A stretch of DNA of 64,000 nt from Rothia mucilaginosa (lineage in GTDB: Bacteria; Actinomycetota; Actinomycetes; Actinomycetales; Micrococcaceae). The position numbers were made by a program, and so were the translations under genes. The notes beneath the pieces were generated by a model. The model did no database searches. It was not told where the DNA came from and saw only the letters and a program-made list of their open reading frames with translations. Of the stretch, positions 47,152-54,625 are shown one piece after another. The stretch is taken from NCBI RefSeq assembly GCF_901875305.1, contig NZ_CABFLY010000002.1:310001-374000 (forward strand), read 5' to 3'. How positions within the stretch are numbered: the first letter of the stretch is position 1; each line of letters starts with the position of its first letter.

Positions 47152-47751
47152 ATGACTGTCGACCCGGAGTGGACTAAAAAATTCTTCAACCAAGAAGACT
47201 ACAGGGGAGCATACCATCTTGTCGATACGGACATGATTGGAATTTACACCCCGGCAAATCAGCAGCACCCTGCATATTCTGCGCCGCCGCCAGATTACAG
47301 CTATACGTTTACTAAATTTCTAACGTCCGCTGATTTGGAATTCTATAATATCTACTATTATCAATGCCAAAACTATATGCTTTTGGCATCCGATTCGCGG
47401 CGCCTCGAATATGCAATGACGGCCGAAGAACTATTCTTCCCCGCCATTCAAGATATCTTTGACGACGGAAAAGGATGGGTCATCACCCCCAACCAACAAA
47501 TCCTGACCATGCATATTCTCGAAGCACAACCGCGCATCCATAACGAAGAACAAAAAATCTTCGACTGGAACGTCAAATTCGACATCCTTCCGGAAGCAAA
47601 AGTCTTCCGGAAAGACACCGGGCAGCTACAGCCCATCACCGAATTCGACACGCGTGGACTCCTCCGCGACAGAGCAATCCACGGCACCCTGCGCTCCCGT
47701 TTCCTCAATCCCGGATGGGACATCCACTTCATCCCCGAAAAGGAGGCCTAA
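47152..47751 (+). CDS. Putative immunity protein, cytosolic form (A2)
   Basis: A 199-residue paralogue of A1 with no toxin gene directly in front. The first 71 residues (MTVDPEWTKKFFNQEDYRGA ...) differ from A1 apart from IGIYTPA-QQHPAYSAPPPDY, while the remaining 128 are identical. A very strong ribosome site, AGGAAGGAGAGG, precedes ATG 47152. An orphan immunity gene guarding against toxins of other strains would fit; this is inference. The next gene starts two bases after its stop. Confidence 0.7.
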   Translation: MTVDPEWTKKFFNQEDYRGAYHLVDTDMIGIYTPANQQHPAYSAPPPDYSYTFTKFLTSADLEFYNIYYYQCQNYMLLASDSRRLEYAMTAEELFFPAIQDIFDDGKGWVITPNQQILTMHILEAQPRIHNEEQKIFDWNVKFDILPEAKVFRKDTGQLQPITEFDTRGLLRDRAIHGTLRSRFLNPGWDIHFIPEKEA

Positions 47752-47973
47752 CCATGGGACCCCAACACAAGGAACAGGAAACGAACACCCCGCAGAACTC
47801 CTCCCAGGAAACTCCGCCGGTATCTTCTGGTCAGCTACTCGCTCACCAGTCAGAGCCGCGGAAGCCCCGTTTCTCACGCCGCACCCTCGCAATAGCAGGT
47901 GCAGGTACCCTCGGCGCTCTCATCGTCGGTCGACAGACCGGTATCCTCGCCACCAATGAGGAAAAGCAAGAAG
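47364..47973 (+). repeat. 610-bp identical block, copy 2
   Basis: Same sequence as 44760-45369. The absence of any difference, even at silent sites, shows recent duplication or gene conversion. It joins a divergent A2 5' part to a divergent B2 middle. Confidence 0.9.
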
Positions 47974-48632
47974 CACGCCTTCTTAAACGGGATAGAGCAC
48001 TTATCGAGCTGGCACCTGAACAAAAATTTGATGATTATGTCGACAGCGGAAGCTCATCTGGTCTGCTCGTGTATACCGCCTACGAACGTAAAGGCAGGTA
48101 CGTGCCTGCAACCGAAGAGCATGCCGCTCAGAATGTGCCCTACCCCGTTCTGCAGCCAGGCATCGATGAATATAGTCGGGGCGGTTTTTATACTTTCCAA
48201 GCATATTTTTATGCTGCCTTGAACTATTTCTACTACACCGGAGATACCAAACCACTATCCGAAGTAGTTACTCCTGAAAAAGTGGTATCTAAAGAGATTC
48301 TTGAAATGTATCAGAGAAACCTTGGGTGGATTGTTTCTGCCCAGGATCTCTACCAGGTAAGAATTAGGATTCCCGGAATCGGTACGCGGTCTAAAAACCG
48401 CCGCAAGATATATCAATACCAGGGATCCACCTTTATCCCTGAAGATGCATATTTCTATGTACAACAGACAGGAGAGAAACTACCTATCAATAAGTTCTTG
48501 AAGACCGGCGAGGAGGAATATGTATTCCTTTATGCTGAGCACCTGCGCGGCCGCTGGGTGCTGGTGGAAGACGATAAGGACGCCACACCGCTGTACCCTC
48601 CGGGATTCTCCCTCGAAGGGCTAGAGGTATAA
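47754..48632 (+). CDS. Putative immunity protein, membrane/exported form (B2)
   Basis: A 292-residue paralogue of B1. The first 73 residues, including SRRTLAIAGAG and the hydrophobic stretch, are identical. The middle diverges (KRDRALIELAPEQKFDDYVD against KRDKVLASLEPTEKFDELVK, and a rewritten segment at about 165-250), and the last 30 residues are again nearly identical. Variation confined to the middle is what one expects of a specificity region. ATG 47754 follows AAAGGAGG. Topology as for B1: short cytosolic N-terminus, one anchor or Tat-like signal, exported body. Confidence 0.7.
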   Translation: MGPQHKEQETNTPQNSSQETPPVSSGQLLAHQSEPRKPRFSRRTLAIAGAGTLGALIVGRQTGILATNEEKQEARLLKRDRALIELAPEQKFDDYVDSGSSSGLLVYTAYERKGRYVPATEEHAAQNVPYPVLQPGIDEYSRGGFYTFQAYFYAALNYFYYTGDTKPLSEVVTPEKVVSKEILEMYQRNLGWIVSAQDLYQVRIRIPGIGTRSKNRRKIYQYQGSTFIPEDAYFYVQQTGEKLPINKFLKTGEEEYVFLYAEHLRGRWVLVEDDKDATPLYPPGFSLEGLEV

Positions 48633-48701
48633 GAACCCACCTTCCCGGTAACCGCACGACATCACCGATAACCACACCACACCAACCACCCTAGGAGACA
48701 T

Positions 48702-49298
48702 ATGGAACAGTCGCCCCAGAACCCTGGCGTACCCGCACAGGGGAGCGCCGCGCAGGGCAGCCCCTTGCCGGGGAATACTGTGCCGAGTAACGCTGCGCAG
48801 GGTCATACCGCGCAGAGCACCACTGCTGAAAGCGCCGCGGTAGATGCTACTGCAGTACCTACCGTAACCGCCCTCCAGAGCCCCGAACATGAGCCGGCCG
48901 TAGCTGGCGCCGCCTCCACGGTTCCCAGCGAAGCAGTAGCGACCCAGAACGCACCCGCAGAGCCCAAGCGCATGGGCCTCTACTCGCTCATCTGCCTCCC
49001 CACCGGTGGATTCACGGCTTACTTCATCGCAAACGCTCCCTACCTCTGGATGTACTACGCCTATTGGGAATCTTCCTCGGTAGCAACGACTACTCTCATT
49101 ATTTCGTTTGTTGTTTTGCTGTGCGTCTGCTTCACCTACTGTGCTCTTGCAGCGCTCATCGTTGAGAAGATCGCTACCCGAAAACTGCCCTGGAAGCGTT
49201 CCCTCGCCATAAGTGCGCGTGCTACCGCGCTTCTTGTGATAGTTCTGACGTTTGTCTTCTTCTGCTACACGTCGTACCTTCTCCGAGGCGGCTACTAA
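48702..49298 (+). CDS. Membrane protein C, Pro/Ala/Gln-rich N-terminus
   Basis: A 198-residue protein. Residues 1-90 are low-complexity and rich in Ala, Gln, Pro and Thr; three hydrophobic helices follow (about 94-112, 128-154 and 168-194). No family recognised. AGGAGACAT precedes ATG 48702. Its leader and first codons are repeated at 46030-46170, where they are fused to an immunity B C-terminus. It closes the second immunity set and the island; a terminator follows. It may be a membrane partner of the putative immunity proteins. Confidence 0.75.
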   Translation: MEQSPQNPGVPAQGSAAQGSPLPGNTVPSNAAQGHTAQSTTAESAAVDATAVPTVTALQSPEHEPAVAGAASTVPSEAVATQNAPAEPKRMGLYSLICLPTGGFTAYFIANAPYLWMYYAYWESSSVATTTLIISFVVLLCVCFTYCALAALIVEKIATRKLPWKRSLAISARATALLVIVLTFVFFCYTSYLLRGGY

Positions 49299-49327
49299 CA
49301 CACCGTAGACAAACACCACCGGCAGAA

Positions 49328-49371
49328 TACCGGCAGGATAGAGCCCCTAAGCTCCGCCCTGCCGGTACTTT
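49328..49371 (+). terminator. Terminator at the right end of the Rhs island
   Basis: TACCGGCAGG (49328-49337) pairs exactly with CCTGCCGGTA (49358-49367), then CTTTAT. An inner GAGC/GCTC pair extends it. Confidence 0.8.
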
Positions 49372-49446
49372 ATATTCGGGGCTCAACACAATCAGCGAGC
49401 GTGGGGTGAGAATGCTCATCAGAGAGCATAAAAAGGCGCGGAACCG

Positions 49447-49475
49447 GTGAAAATATGCCGGCAACCCTCTAAAAT
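49447..49475 (+). promoter_or_regulatory. Possible tpiA promoter
   Basis: GTGAAA (49447-49452) and TAAAAT (49470-49475) with a 17-base spacer, 66 bases before the tpiA start. The -35 is poor. Confidence 0.4.
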
Positions 49476-49541
49476 GGGAAAGGAAAATTCCGAACAACAA
49501 CCCCGCACGGCATACCGCGCGGGACAGCTAAGGAGCGAACT

Positions 49542-50318
49542 ATGTCGCGTAAGCCCCTCATCGCAGGCAACTGGAAGATGAACCTCAACCACGCAGAGGC
49601 AGTCACCCTCGTCCAGAAGCTCGCATGGACCCTCGACGACGCAAACTTCAACTTCTCCGCAACCGAAGTTGCCGTCTTCCCGCCCTTCACCGACATCCGC
49701 TCCGTGCAGACCCTCGTCGAGGGCGACAAGCTGGACATCCTCTACGGCGGCCAGGACCTCTCCGTCCACGACTCCGGCGCATACACCGGCGAAATCTCCG
49801 GCGCATTCCTCTCCAAGCTCGGCGCAACCTTCGTGCTCGTCGGCCACTCCGAGCGCCGCACCTACCACCACGAAAGCGACGAGCTGTGCGCAGCAAAGGT
49901 CCAGGCAGCATACAAGCACGGCCTGACCCCCGTCCTCTGCGTCGGTGAGCCCCTCGAAATCCGCGAGGCAGGAACCCACGTCGAGTACACCCTCGAGCAG
50001 CTGCGCGGCTCCATCGCGGGCCTGACCGCAGAGCAGGCAGAGACCCTGGTTGTTGCTTACGAGCCCGTCTGGGCCATCGGCACCGGCAAGGTCGCAACCG
50101 CAGACGACGCTCAGGAAATGTCCGCAGCTATCCGCGCAGAGATCGCAAAGCTCTACTCCGCAGACGTTGCAGAGAAGGTCCGCGTTCTCTACGGCGGCTC
50201 CGTCAAGTCCTCCTCCGCACCCTCCATCATGGGTAAGGAAGACGTGGACGGCGTGCTCGTCGGCGGCGCATCCCTGCAGGCTGAAGAGTTCGCAGCCATC
50301 GCACGCTTCGACGCATAA
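49542..50318 (+). CDS. tpiA: Triosephosphate isomerase
   Basis: Glycolytic isomerase of 258 residues. GNWKMN with the active-site Lys near residue 12, the His in GHSERR near residue 103, and the catalytic loop [13 protein letters not shown] with Glu near residue 175; GGSVKSSSA and [10 protein letters not shown] close the phosphate site. AAGGAG lies ahead of ATG 49542. It is cut off from pgk by the 12-kb Rhs island and has its own likely promoter. Confidence 0.97.
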   Translation: MSRKPLIAGNWKMNLNHAEAVTLVQKLAWTLDDANFNFSATEVAVFPPFTDIRSVQTLVEGDKLDILYGGQDLSVHDSGAYTGEISGAFLSKLGATFVLVGHSERRTYHHESDELCAAKVQAAYKHGLTPVLCVGEPLEIREAGTHVEYTLEQLRGSIAGLTAEQAETLVVAYEPVWAIGTGKVATADDAQEMSAAIRAEIAKLYSADVAEKVRVLYGGSVKSSSAPSIMGKEDVDGVLVGGASLQAEEFAAIARFDA

Positions 50319-50352
50319 AGCATTGACGCACTACAGCGTCTCATAGCGTTAC

Positions 50353-50396
50353 GGCGCTCGGCCGGGTACCCACCCGACCGGGCGCCGCGCCTTTTA
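50353..50396 (+). terminator. Terminator after tpiA
   Basis: GGCGCTCGGCCGGGT (50353-50367) pairs with ACCCGACCGGGCGCC (50372-50386) with two wobbles, followed by GCGCCTTTT. Confidence 0.8.
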
Positions 50397-50579
50397 ACCG
50401 CGCTTCCTCACGGGTGCGCCTCCGTAAGTCTGTGAGCGCAGGTAGCAAAACGACGGGGAGTTGCGTTAAGAGGAGCCCCGCTAACCGGCGATGCGCGGCC
50501 GGTGGGCAAGATGCCGGGGCCCGTTCGCCCTTCGGCGCAAAACCCGCCCGGAATGTACCCGCCCCCGCGGTCTGCCCCG

Positions 50580-50585
50580 TACACT
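50580..50585 (+). promoter_or_regulatory. -10 box placing a leaderless start
   Basis: TACACT ends seven bases before ATG 50593, and no ribosome site lies in between. Transcription should begin at or next to the A of the start codon. Confidence 0.4.
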
Positions 50586-50592
50586 TAACGGC

Positions 50593-51057
50593 ATGTTTAG
50601 CTTCGGATTCTCTCTCATCATCGCCGGACTCATCGGCACGATGCTTTTCCTCTACATCCGCAACCGCAAGGTCAGCGCCCCGCGCCTACCCGGCAATGAC
50701 GGCGGCAACCTCGGCTACACGGGTGGCGAAGAGTACAGGGAACCATCACCCGAATACCAGTACTTCGAGAGCCGCCGCGACGAGTTTCTCGACCGGCTCT
50801 ACAGCCGCACCTCCTCACCGGAAATCCCCGTGACCCTCACCCTGCGCGATTGGGTAGACCAGGGCTTTTACGTCGAAGGCGGCAACTACTGGGCGGCCGC
50901 GCAGCAGTTCACCTACTACCTTATCGACGGTGGGTACGTGCGCGCCTACGACACCGAAGGCGACGAACTCACCGCCCAGCGCGTGCTCACCGACCGGCCC
51001 GCAGCCCTGCAGCTGACCCCCAGCGAGTACCAGCGTCGCACTAACCGCGCCGCCTAA
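50593..51057 (+). CDS. Small single-pass membrane protein
   Basis: A 154-residue protein of unknown family. One N-terminal hydrophobic helix (FGFSLIIAGLIGTMLFLYI) is followed by RNRK, which points to a cytoplasmic C-terminal part. That part carries Tyr-rich acidic stretches and a compact segment (VTLTLRDWVDQGFYVEGGNYWAAAQQ is its middle, split here by description only: Trp-Val-Asp, then Tyr-Trp-Ala-Ala). There is no ribosome site, but a -10 box sits at leaderless distance. It lies between tpiA and secG in the same direction. Confidence 0.75.
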   Translation: MFSFGFSLIIAGLIGTMLFLYIRNRKVSAPRLPGNDGGNLGYTGGEEYREPSPEYQYFESRRDEFLDRLYSRTSSPEIPVTLTLRDWVDQGFYVEGGNYWAAAQQFTYYLIDGGYVRAYDTEGDELTAQRVLTDRPAALQLTPSEYQRRTNRAA

Positions 51058-51070
51058 AAACCTAATCAAC

Positions 51071-51099
51071 GTGACCGAATGGCGGCTGTAGCGTATAGT
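51071..51099 (+). promoter_or_regulatory. Predicted secG promoter
   Basis: GTGACC (51071-51076) and TATAGT (51094-51099) with a 17-base spacer, 67 bases before the secG start. Confidence 0.6.
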
Positions 51100-51165
51100 T
51101 AAACCGTCTGTCTGCAACGCGAAAGCCGCAGACCCCGCCCAAAGAATGACTACAGGAAGGTCCCC

Positions 51166-51423
51166 ATGGACGTCATCATGAACGTACTCATGGTCATCAT
51201 CGCCATTACCAGCGTGATTGCAGTGCTGCTCGTGCTGCTCAACCGCGGTCAGGGCGGCGGCCTCTCCGACATGTTCGGCGGCGGTATGACCAACTCCCTG
51301 AACTCCTCCGGTATGGCGTCCAAGAACCTGATTCGCCTGACCGTGACCGTGATTGTCATCTGGGTTATCGCAGTGGTCCTGTACGGCCTGGCAATGCGCT
51401 TCAACGGCCAGATTGTCGTCTAG
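51166..51423 (+). CDS. secG: Preprotein translocase subunit SecG
   Basis: An 85-residue protein with two membrane helices (about 4-24 and 56-78) joined by the typical Gly-rich loop LNRGQGGGLSDMFGGG. It is the small non-essential partner of SecYE in the general secretion channel. AGGAAGG precedes ATG 51166. The position next to tpiA is normal in actinobacteria. Confidence 0.95.
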   Translation: MDVIMNVLMVIIAITSVIAVLLVLLNRGQGGGLSDMFGGGMTNSLNSSGMASKNLIRLTVTVIVIWVIAVVLYGLAMRFNGQIVV

Positions 51424-51481
51424 GCAGAGCCGTTCTAGTTAGAGCCCACGCCACCCCTGCGTGGGTGAGCCAATAGAGCTT

Positions 51482-51520
51482 CTCCCCGGTACTTCTCAAC
51501 TGAGAATGCCGGGGATTTTT
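51482..51520 (+). terminator. Terminator after secG
   Basis: TCCCCGG and TTCTCA pair with TGAGAA and CCGGGGA, followed by TTTTTG. A smaller stem GCCCACGC/GCGTGGGT precedes it. Confidence 0.88.
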
Positions 51521-51546
51521 GTGTGCGTTACCTGTGACGAAATGGC

Positions 51547-51576
51547 TTGACCGCCGTTGCGGGGCGGGAGTACTCT
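51547..51576 (+). promoter_or_regulatory. Predicted promoter ahead of the TerD-like gene
   Basis: TTGACC (51547-51552) and TACTCT (51571-51576) with an 18-base spacer. The ATG at 51584 lies at leaderless distance. Confidence 0.6.
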
Positions 51577-51583
51577 ATAAGCA

Positions 51584-51838
51584 ATGGCGGATTATGAAGA
51601 GTCCTACTTTCTGAAATATCTTTTCTTATATTTATCGGATTCTTCGCTTCCCGCCATTTTTCTTTTAACCCCCGTTCCCGCGCGACCGACAGATAAGCGG
51701 CTGATGGACAAGCACGCGGTGGATAAGCACCGCCTAGGCTCCGCGATACGTAACGGTCGGTTGCCCCGCGAATACACACCCCCGCAGGTCATCGATGACC
51801 AAACCCAGCGACAACCCGCACCCACGCCGCTACGATAA
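51584..51838 (+). CDS. Possible leaderless small protein
   Basis: An 84-codon frame begins seven bases after a good -10 box, with no ribosome site. The product starts MADYEESYFLKYLFLYLSDS, has one short hydrophobic stretch and a basic, Pro-rich end. It might instead be only the long leader of the gene at 51898, since a second frame overlaps its end. No family is recognised. Confidence 0.3.
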   Translation: MADYEESYFLKYLFLYLSDSSLPAIFLLTPVPARPTDKRLMDKHAVDKHRLGSAIRNGRLPREYTPPQVIDDQTQRQPAPTPLR

Positions 51839-51897
51839 GAACATAGACTATACCACCGACGGTGACAGCCGGGTGAGACCAACGGAAAGGACGACCC

Positions 51898-54540
51898 GTG
51901 ACCACCCCCTACGACGCATCCCCCTACCTGCAGGAATCACCCTACCTCAACGAATCCGCCTACCTTCACGGCGAAGCGCCCGAGGGCCTCAGCCCCCTCG
52001 TGCGCCTCATCCTGATGCGCCGCTACGGCGTGTACGTCTTCACCGACCTGTACGACCCCTCCTACCGCTCGAACTACTCGAGCATTAATGAGCGGCACCA
52101 GGCCGGCGCATTCGACACCGACCTGGGGCGAGTATCCGTCCTGAGCAATTGCGGTCTGACCCTCAGCGAGGAATCTCTCGCCCAGGCGCTGAAGGCCAGC
52201 ACCAACGAATTCGCCCTGTTCGCGACCATCTGGTCCTACGAATACGGGTACCGTCCCGGCCGCGTGTTCCGCCGCGACTTTGATCTGCGCGCCCTGACGC
52301 TCACCGACGAGCAACGCTACACCGAGCAGATTATGCACTACCTCTCCAACCCGTACTACAACCCGGACGGTACCGAGCGCATCCTTGGCGGCCTGCCTGA
52401 GAACTACGTGCCCTACGAGTGGCAACAGCCGATGAGCCGCTCCAACTTCACGAGCATGGAACGTAACCGCCGACCCCTGCAGATGGTCAGCGGCGTGCAG
52501 AACGCCCTGATTATGGCGGATGCCCTCTACCAGCAGCTGCTCGGTCAGCAGCAGGCGTACAACCAGACCGACCAGCGCGACCTGGTGGCGTTGCACCGTT
52601 TCCTCGCCCAGCATGACGCTCTGCCGGCTGCCCGACCGGAGAACACCAGTCGCGAAAACCGCGTGTTCATCGCCGCCTGCCTGCACCCCGAAGACGTTGA
52701 GCGTCTGCGCACCATGAAGGAGGCGCTCGCCCTCGCCGCCGCCTACTCGCGCCTGCGTTTCAACGGCACGGTGGGGGACTTGAGCCTGAACATCGCGCCG
52801 CGCCTGAAGCTACGCCGTAGCGAACGCACCCGCATCGCGCACCTGCTCAATCGGGTGCTTGAGGCTGACCCGGTCGGTGCCCGCTACGACAGTGCGCCCG
52901 GCGCCGAAATGTACAAGCGCCTCGTCAAGGCGATTCACCCCGGCGACTACCCGTCGCTGACCGCGCTGAGCCGCTGGGCTGACGACCTGTACCGCGGTGA
53001 AGTGTACAGCTTCGAGTCGCTGGTAGACCGCGCCTACGCCACCAAGGACGCACAGAACGTGGCACGTCTGCTCTCCACACGCCCCGGTGTGTTTGCGCGC
53101 CAGCTGGTGCGCGCCCTGGATGCTTTCGAAGCGCCCCGCTACGGCATCGATACCGTCCCGAGCCGCGGCCAGCAGGTCATCTTTGATGCGTTCGCCGCCG
53201 TGGCGCCGCGCGTTTCCGCACCCATCCTGGTGCAGATTCGTAACCTGGTGACCCTGCAGCGTAACGCGCTCGCGAACCCGCCGAAGGAGCGCCCCGCCAA
53301 CCCTGTGGCGGCGCAGGAGGACCGGGAGCTGGCTGACTATGCGCGCCGTAACCCGGAGGGCGTCGCGAGGGTTCAGAACCTCATGCAGAACGCCGGCATT
53401 CCGAACCCGCTGGGGTCTTTCTTTGGGGATAATTCCGGCCCCGAGAACCCGCTGTCCTCTATCCCGGTCGGTTCCGAACCTGCCGCAAGCCAGCGTGAGG
53501 AGCGCCGCGTGGCTTCCGCTCAGAAAGCTGAGCCTGCCGCGCCGCGGCGCATGAACCTGTCCAAGACCGGTATCGCCACCATGATTCCGGCGCGCGAGTA
53601 CAGCCCGGCGGTGCTGGACCTGCTGGAGCGCCTGGTTGAGATTGGCCTGTCTGGTCGTCTTGCCGAGACCAGCATCTACCTGCCCGAGCAGGTGGGGGAT
53701 ATGGTCATGCCGCTGAACACCCGTAGCGCCCGCCCCTCCCTGGACGGTATGGGCCGCTACAACACCTCCACGGTGCACCTGCCGCCCACCGGCGTGATTC
53801 GCCTCTTCTGCTTCTGGGATGAGGTCGTGGACATTGACCTGTCGCTGATGATGTTCGACGCCGAAGGCAACTACATGGACAAGATCAGCTACTGGTCGCA
53901 GACCGTGAAGAACAGCCAGGGCGCCATTTACGCGCACCACTCCGGTGATATTACCGACGGTACCGGTGGCGCCTGGGAGTACATCGACATTGAGGCTCGC
54001 AAGGCGCTCAAGGCGGAGGTGTGCTACCTCGTGCCGGTGGTGCAGCTGTACTCCGGCTTCGGGCAGACAAGTACCCTGGATGCGGTGAACGACCTGCAGG
54101 CGGGCTTCATGGTGGTACCCGCCGTGGGCGTGGGCGAGGTGCACGAGGTGAGCCAGGTGCACACCAAGTTCGCCCTGCGCGCTGAGAGCCGCGGCGTGCT
54201 GCCGTTCATCGTGGACCTGCAGAACCGCGACCCGTATGACATCCCGGATGAGACCAAGGCCATCGTGAAGGTGACGGATATTGGTCTTGCCCACGGCATT
54301 AACGTGCTACAGTCCGGCGCGAACATCACCGCCGTGCGTGAGCACTTCGACTGGGCACAGCCCATGACGGTGCGCGAGTACCTGCGCTTGACTGGCGCGA
54401 AACTCACCCCGACCGCCGAGGAGGCACAGGAGGTGCTGGAGGCGACGGTCCCCTCGCTCGCGGCACTGTACGTGGGCTTCGAGTCGGACGACTCTTTGGA
54501 GGATCAGGATTCTCAGAACCCCGCCGCCGTTGAGAAGTAG
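51898..54540 (+). CDS. Large protein with TerD-like C-terminal domain
   Basis: An 880-residue soluble protein. Residues 1-450 are mostly alpha-helical with a repeated Tyr/Leu pattern at the start (SPYLQESPYLNESAYLHG) and no family I recognise. A Pro/Ala/Glu-rich linker covers about 460-555. Residues about 630-745 resemble a TerD/calcium-binding stress domain: VIRLFCFWDE, VDIDLSLMMFD, ISYWS, HHSGDITDGTGG, EYIDIE. TerD-type domains bind Ca2+ and act in stress systems. GTG 51898 follows AAAGGACG. It sits between secG and the pentose-phosphate genes, with no other ter gene beside it; the TerC at the start of the window is 50 kb away. Confidence 0.7.
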   Translation: MTTPYDASPYLQESPYLNESAYLHGEAPEGLSPLVRLILMRRYGVYVFTDLYDPSYRSNYSSINERHQAGAFDTDLGRVSVLSNCGLTLSEESLAQALKASTNEFALFATIWSYEYGYRPGRVFRRDFDLRALTLTDEQRYTEQIMHYLSNPYYNPDGTERILGGLPENYVPYEWQQPMSRSNFTSMERNRRPLQMVSGVQNALIMADALYQQLLGQQQAYNQTDQRDLVALHRFLAQHDALPAARPENTSRENRVFIAACLHPEDVERLRTMKEALALAAAYSRLRFNGTVGDLSLNIAPRLKLRRSERTRIAHLLNRVLEADPVGARYDSAPGAEMYKRLVKAIHPGDYPSLTALSRWADDLYRGEVYSFESLVDRAYATKDAQNVARLLSTRPGVFARQLVRALDAFEAPRYGIDTVPSRGQQVIFDAFAAVAPRVSAPILVQIRNLVTLQRNALANPPKERPANPVAAQEDRELADYARRNPEGVARVQNLMQNAGIPNPLGSFFGDNSGPENPLSSIPVGSEPAASQREERRVASAQKAEPAAPRRMNLSKTGIATMIPAREYSPAVLDLLERLVEIGLSGRLAETSIYLPEQVGDMVMPLNTRSARPSLDGMGRYNTSTVHLPPTGVIRLFCFWDEVVDIDLSLMMFDAEGNYMDKISYWSQTVKNSQGAIYAHHSGDITDGTGGAWEYIDIEARKALKAEVCYLVPVVQLYSGFGQTSTLDAVNDLQAGFMVVPAVGVGEVHEVSQVHTKFALRAESRGVLPFIVDLQNRDPYDIPDETKAIVKVTDIGLAHGINVLQSGANITAVREHFDWAQPMTVREYLRLTGAKLTPTAEEAQEVLEATVPSLAALYVGFESDDSLEDQDSQNPAAVEK

Positions 54541-54555
54541 CGGGCGGCGTAGAAA

Positions 54556-54600
54556 AAAGGGTGGAGCCCCGGATAGTTGCTATCCGGGGCTCCACCCTTT
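54556..54600. terminator. Bidirectional terminator, TerD-like gene / pgl
   Basis: Exact 21-base arms (54556-54576 and 54580-54600) from AAAGGGTGGAGCCCC around the loop TTG, flanked by A and T runs on the two sides. It lies between convergent genes. Confidence 0.93.
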
Positions 54601-54625
54601 ATCTAATGCAGTTCAGAACCGAACC

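Noticed and set aside
44760..47973. Duplicated immunity block as an assembly artefact
   Set aside because: The copies have distinct flanks and distinct variable parts, so a simple collapse or double count is unlikely, although only long reads can exclude it.
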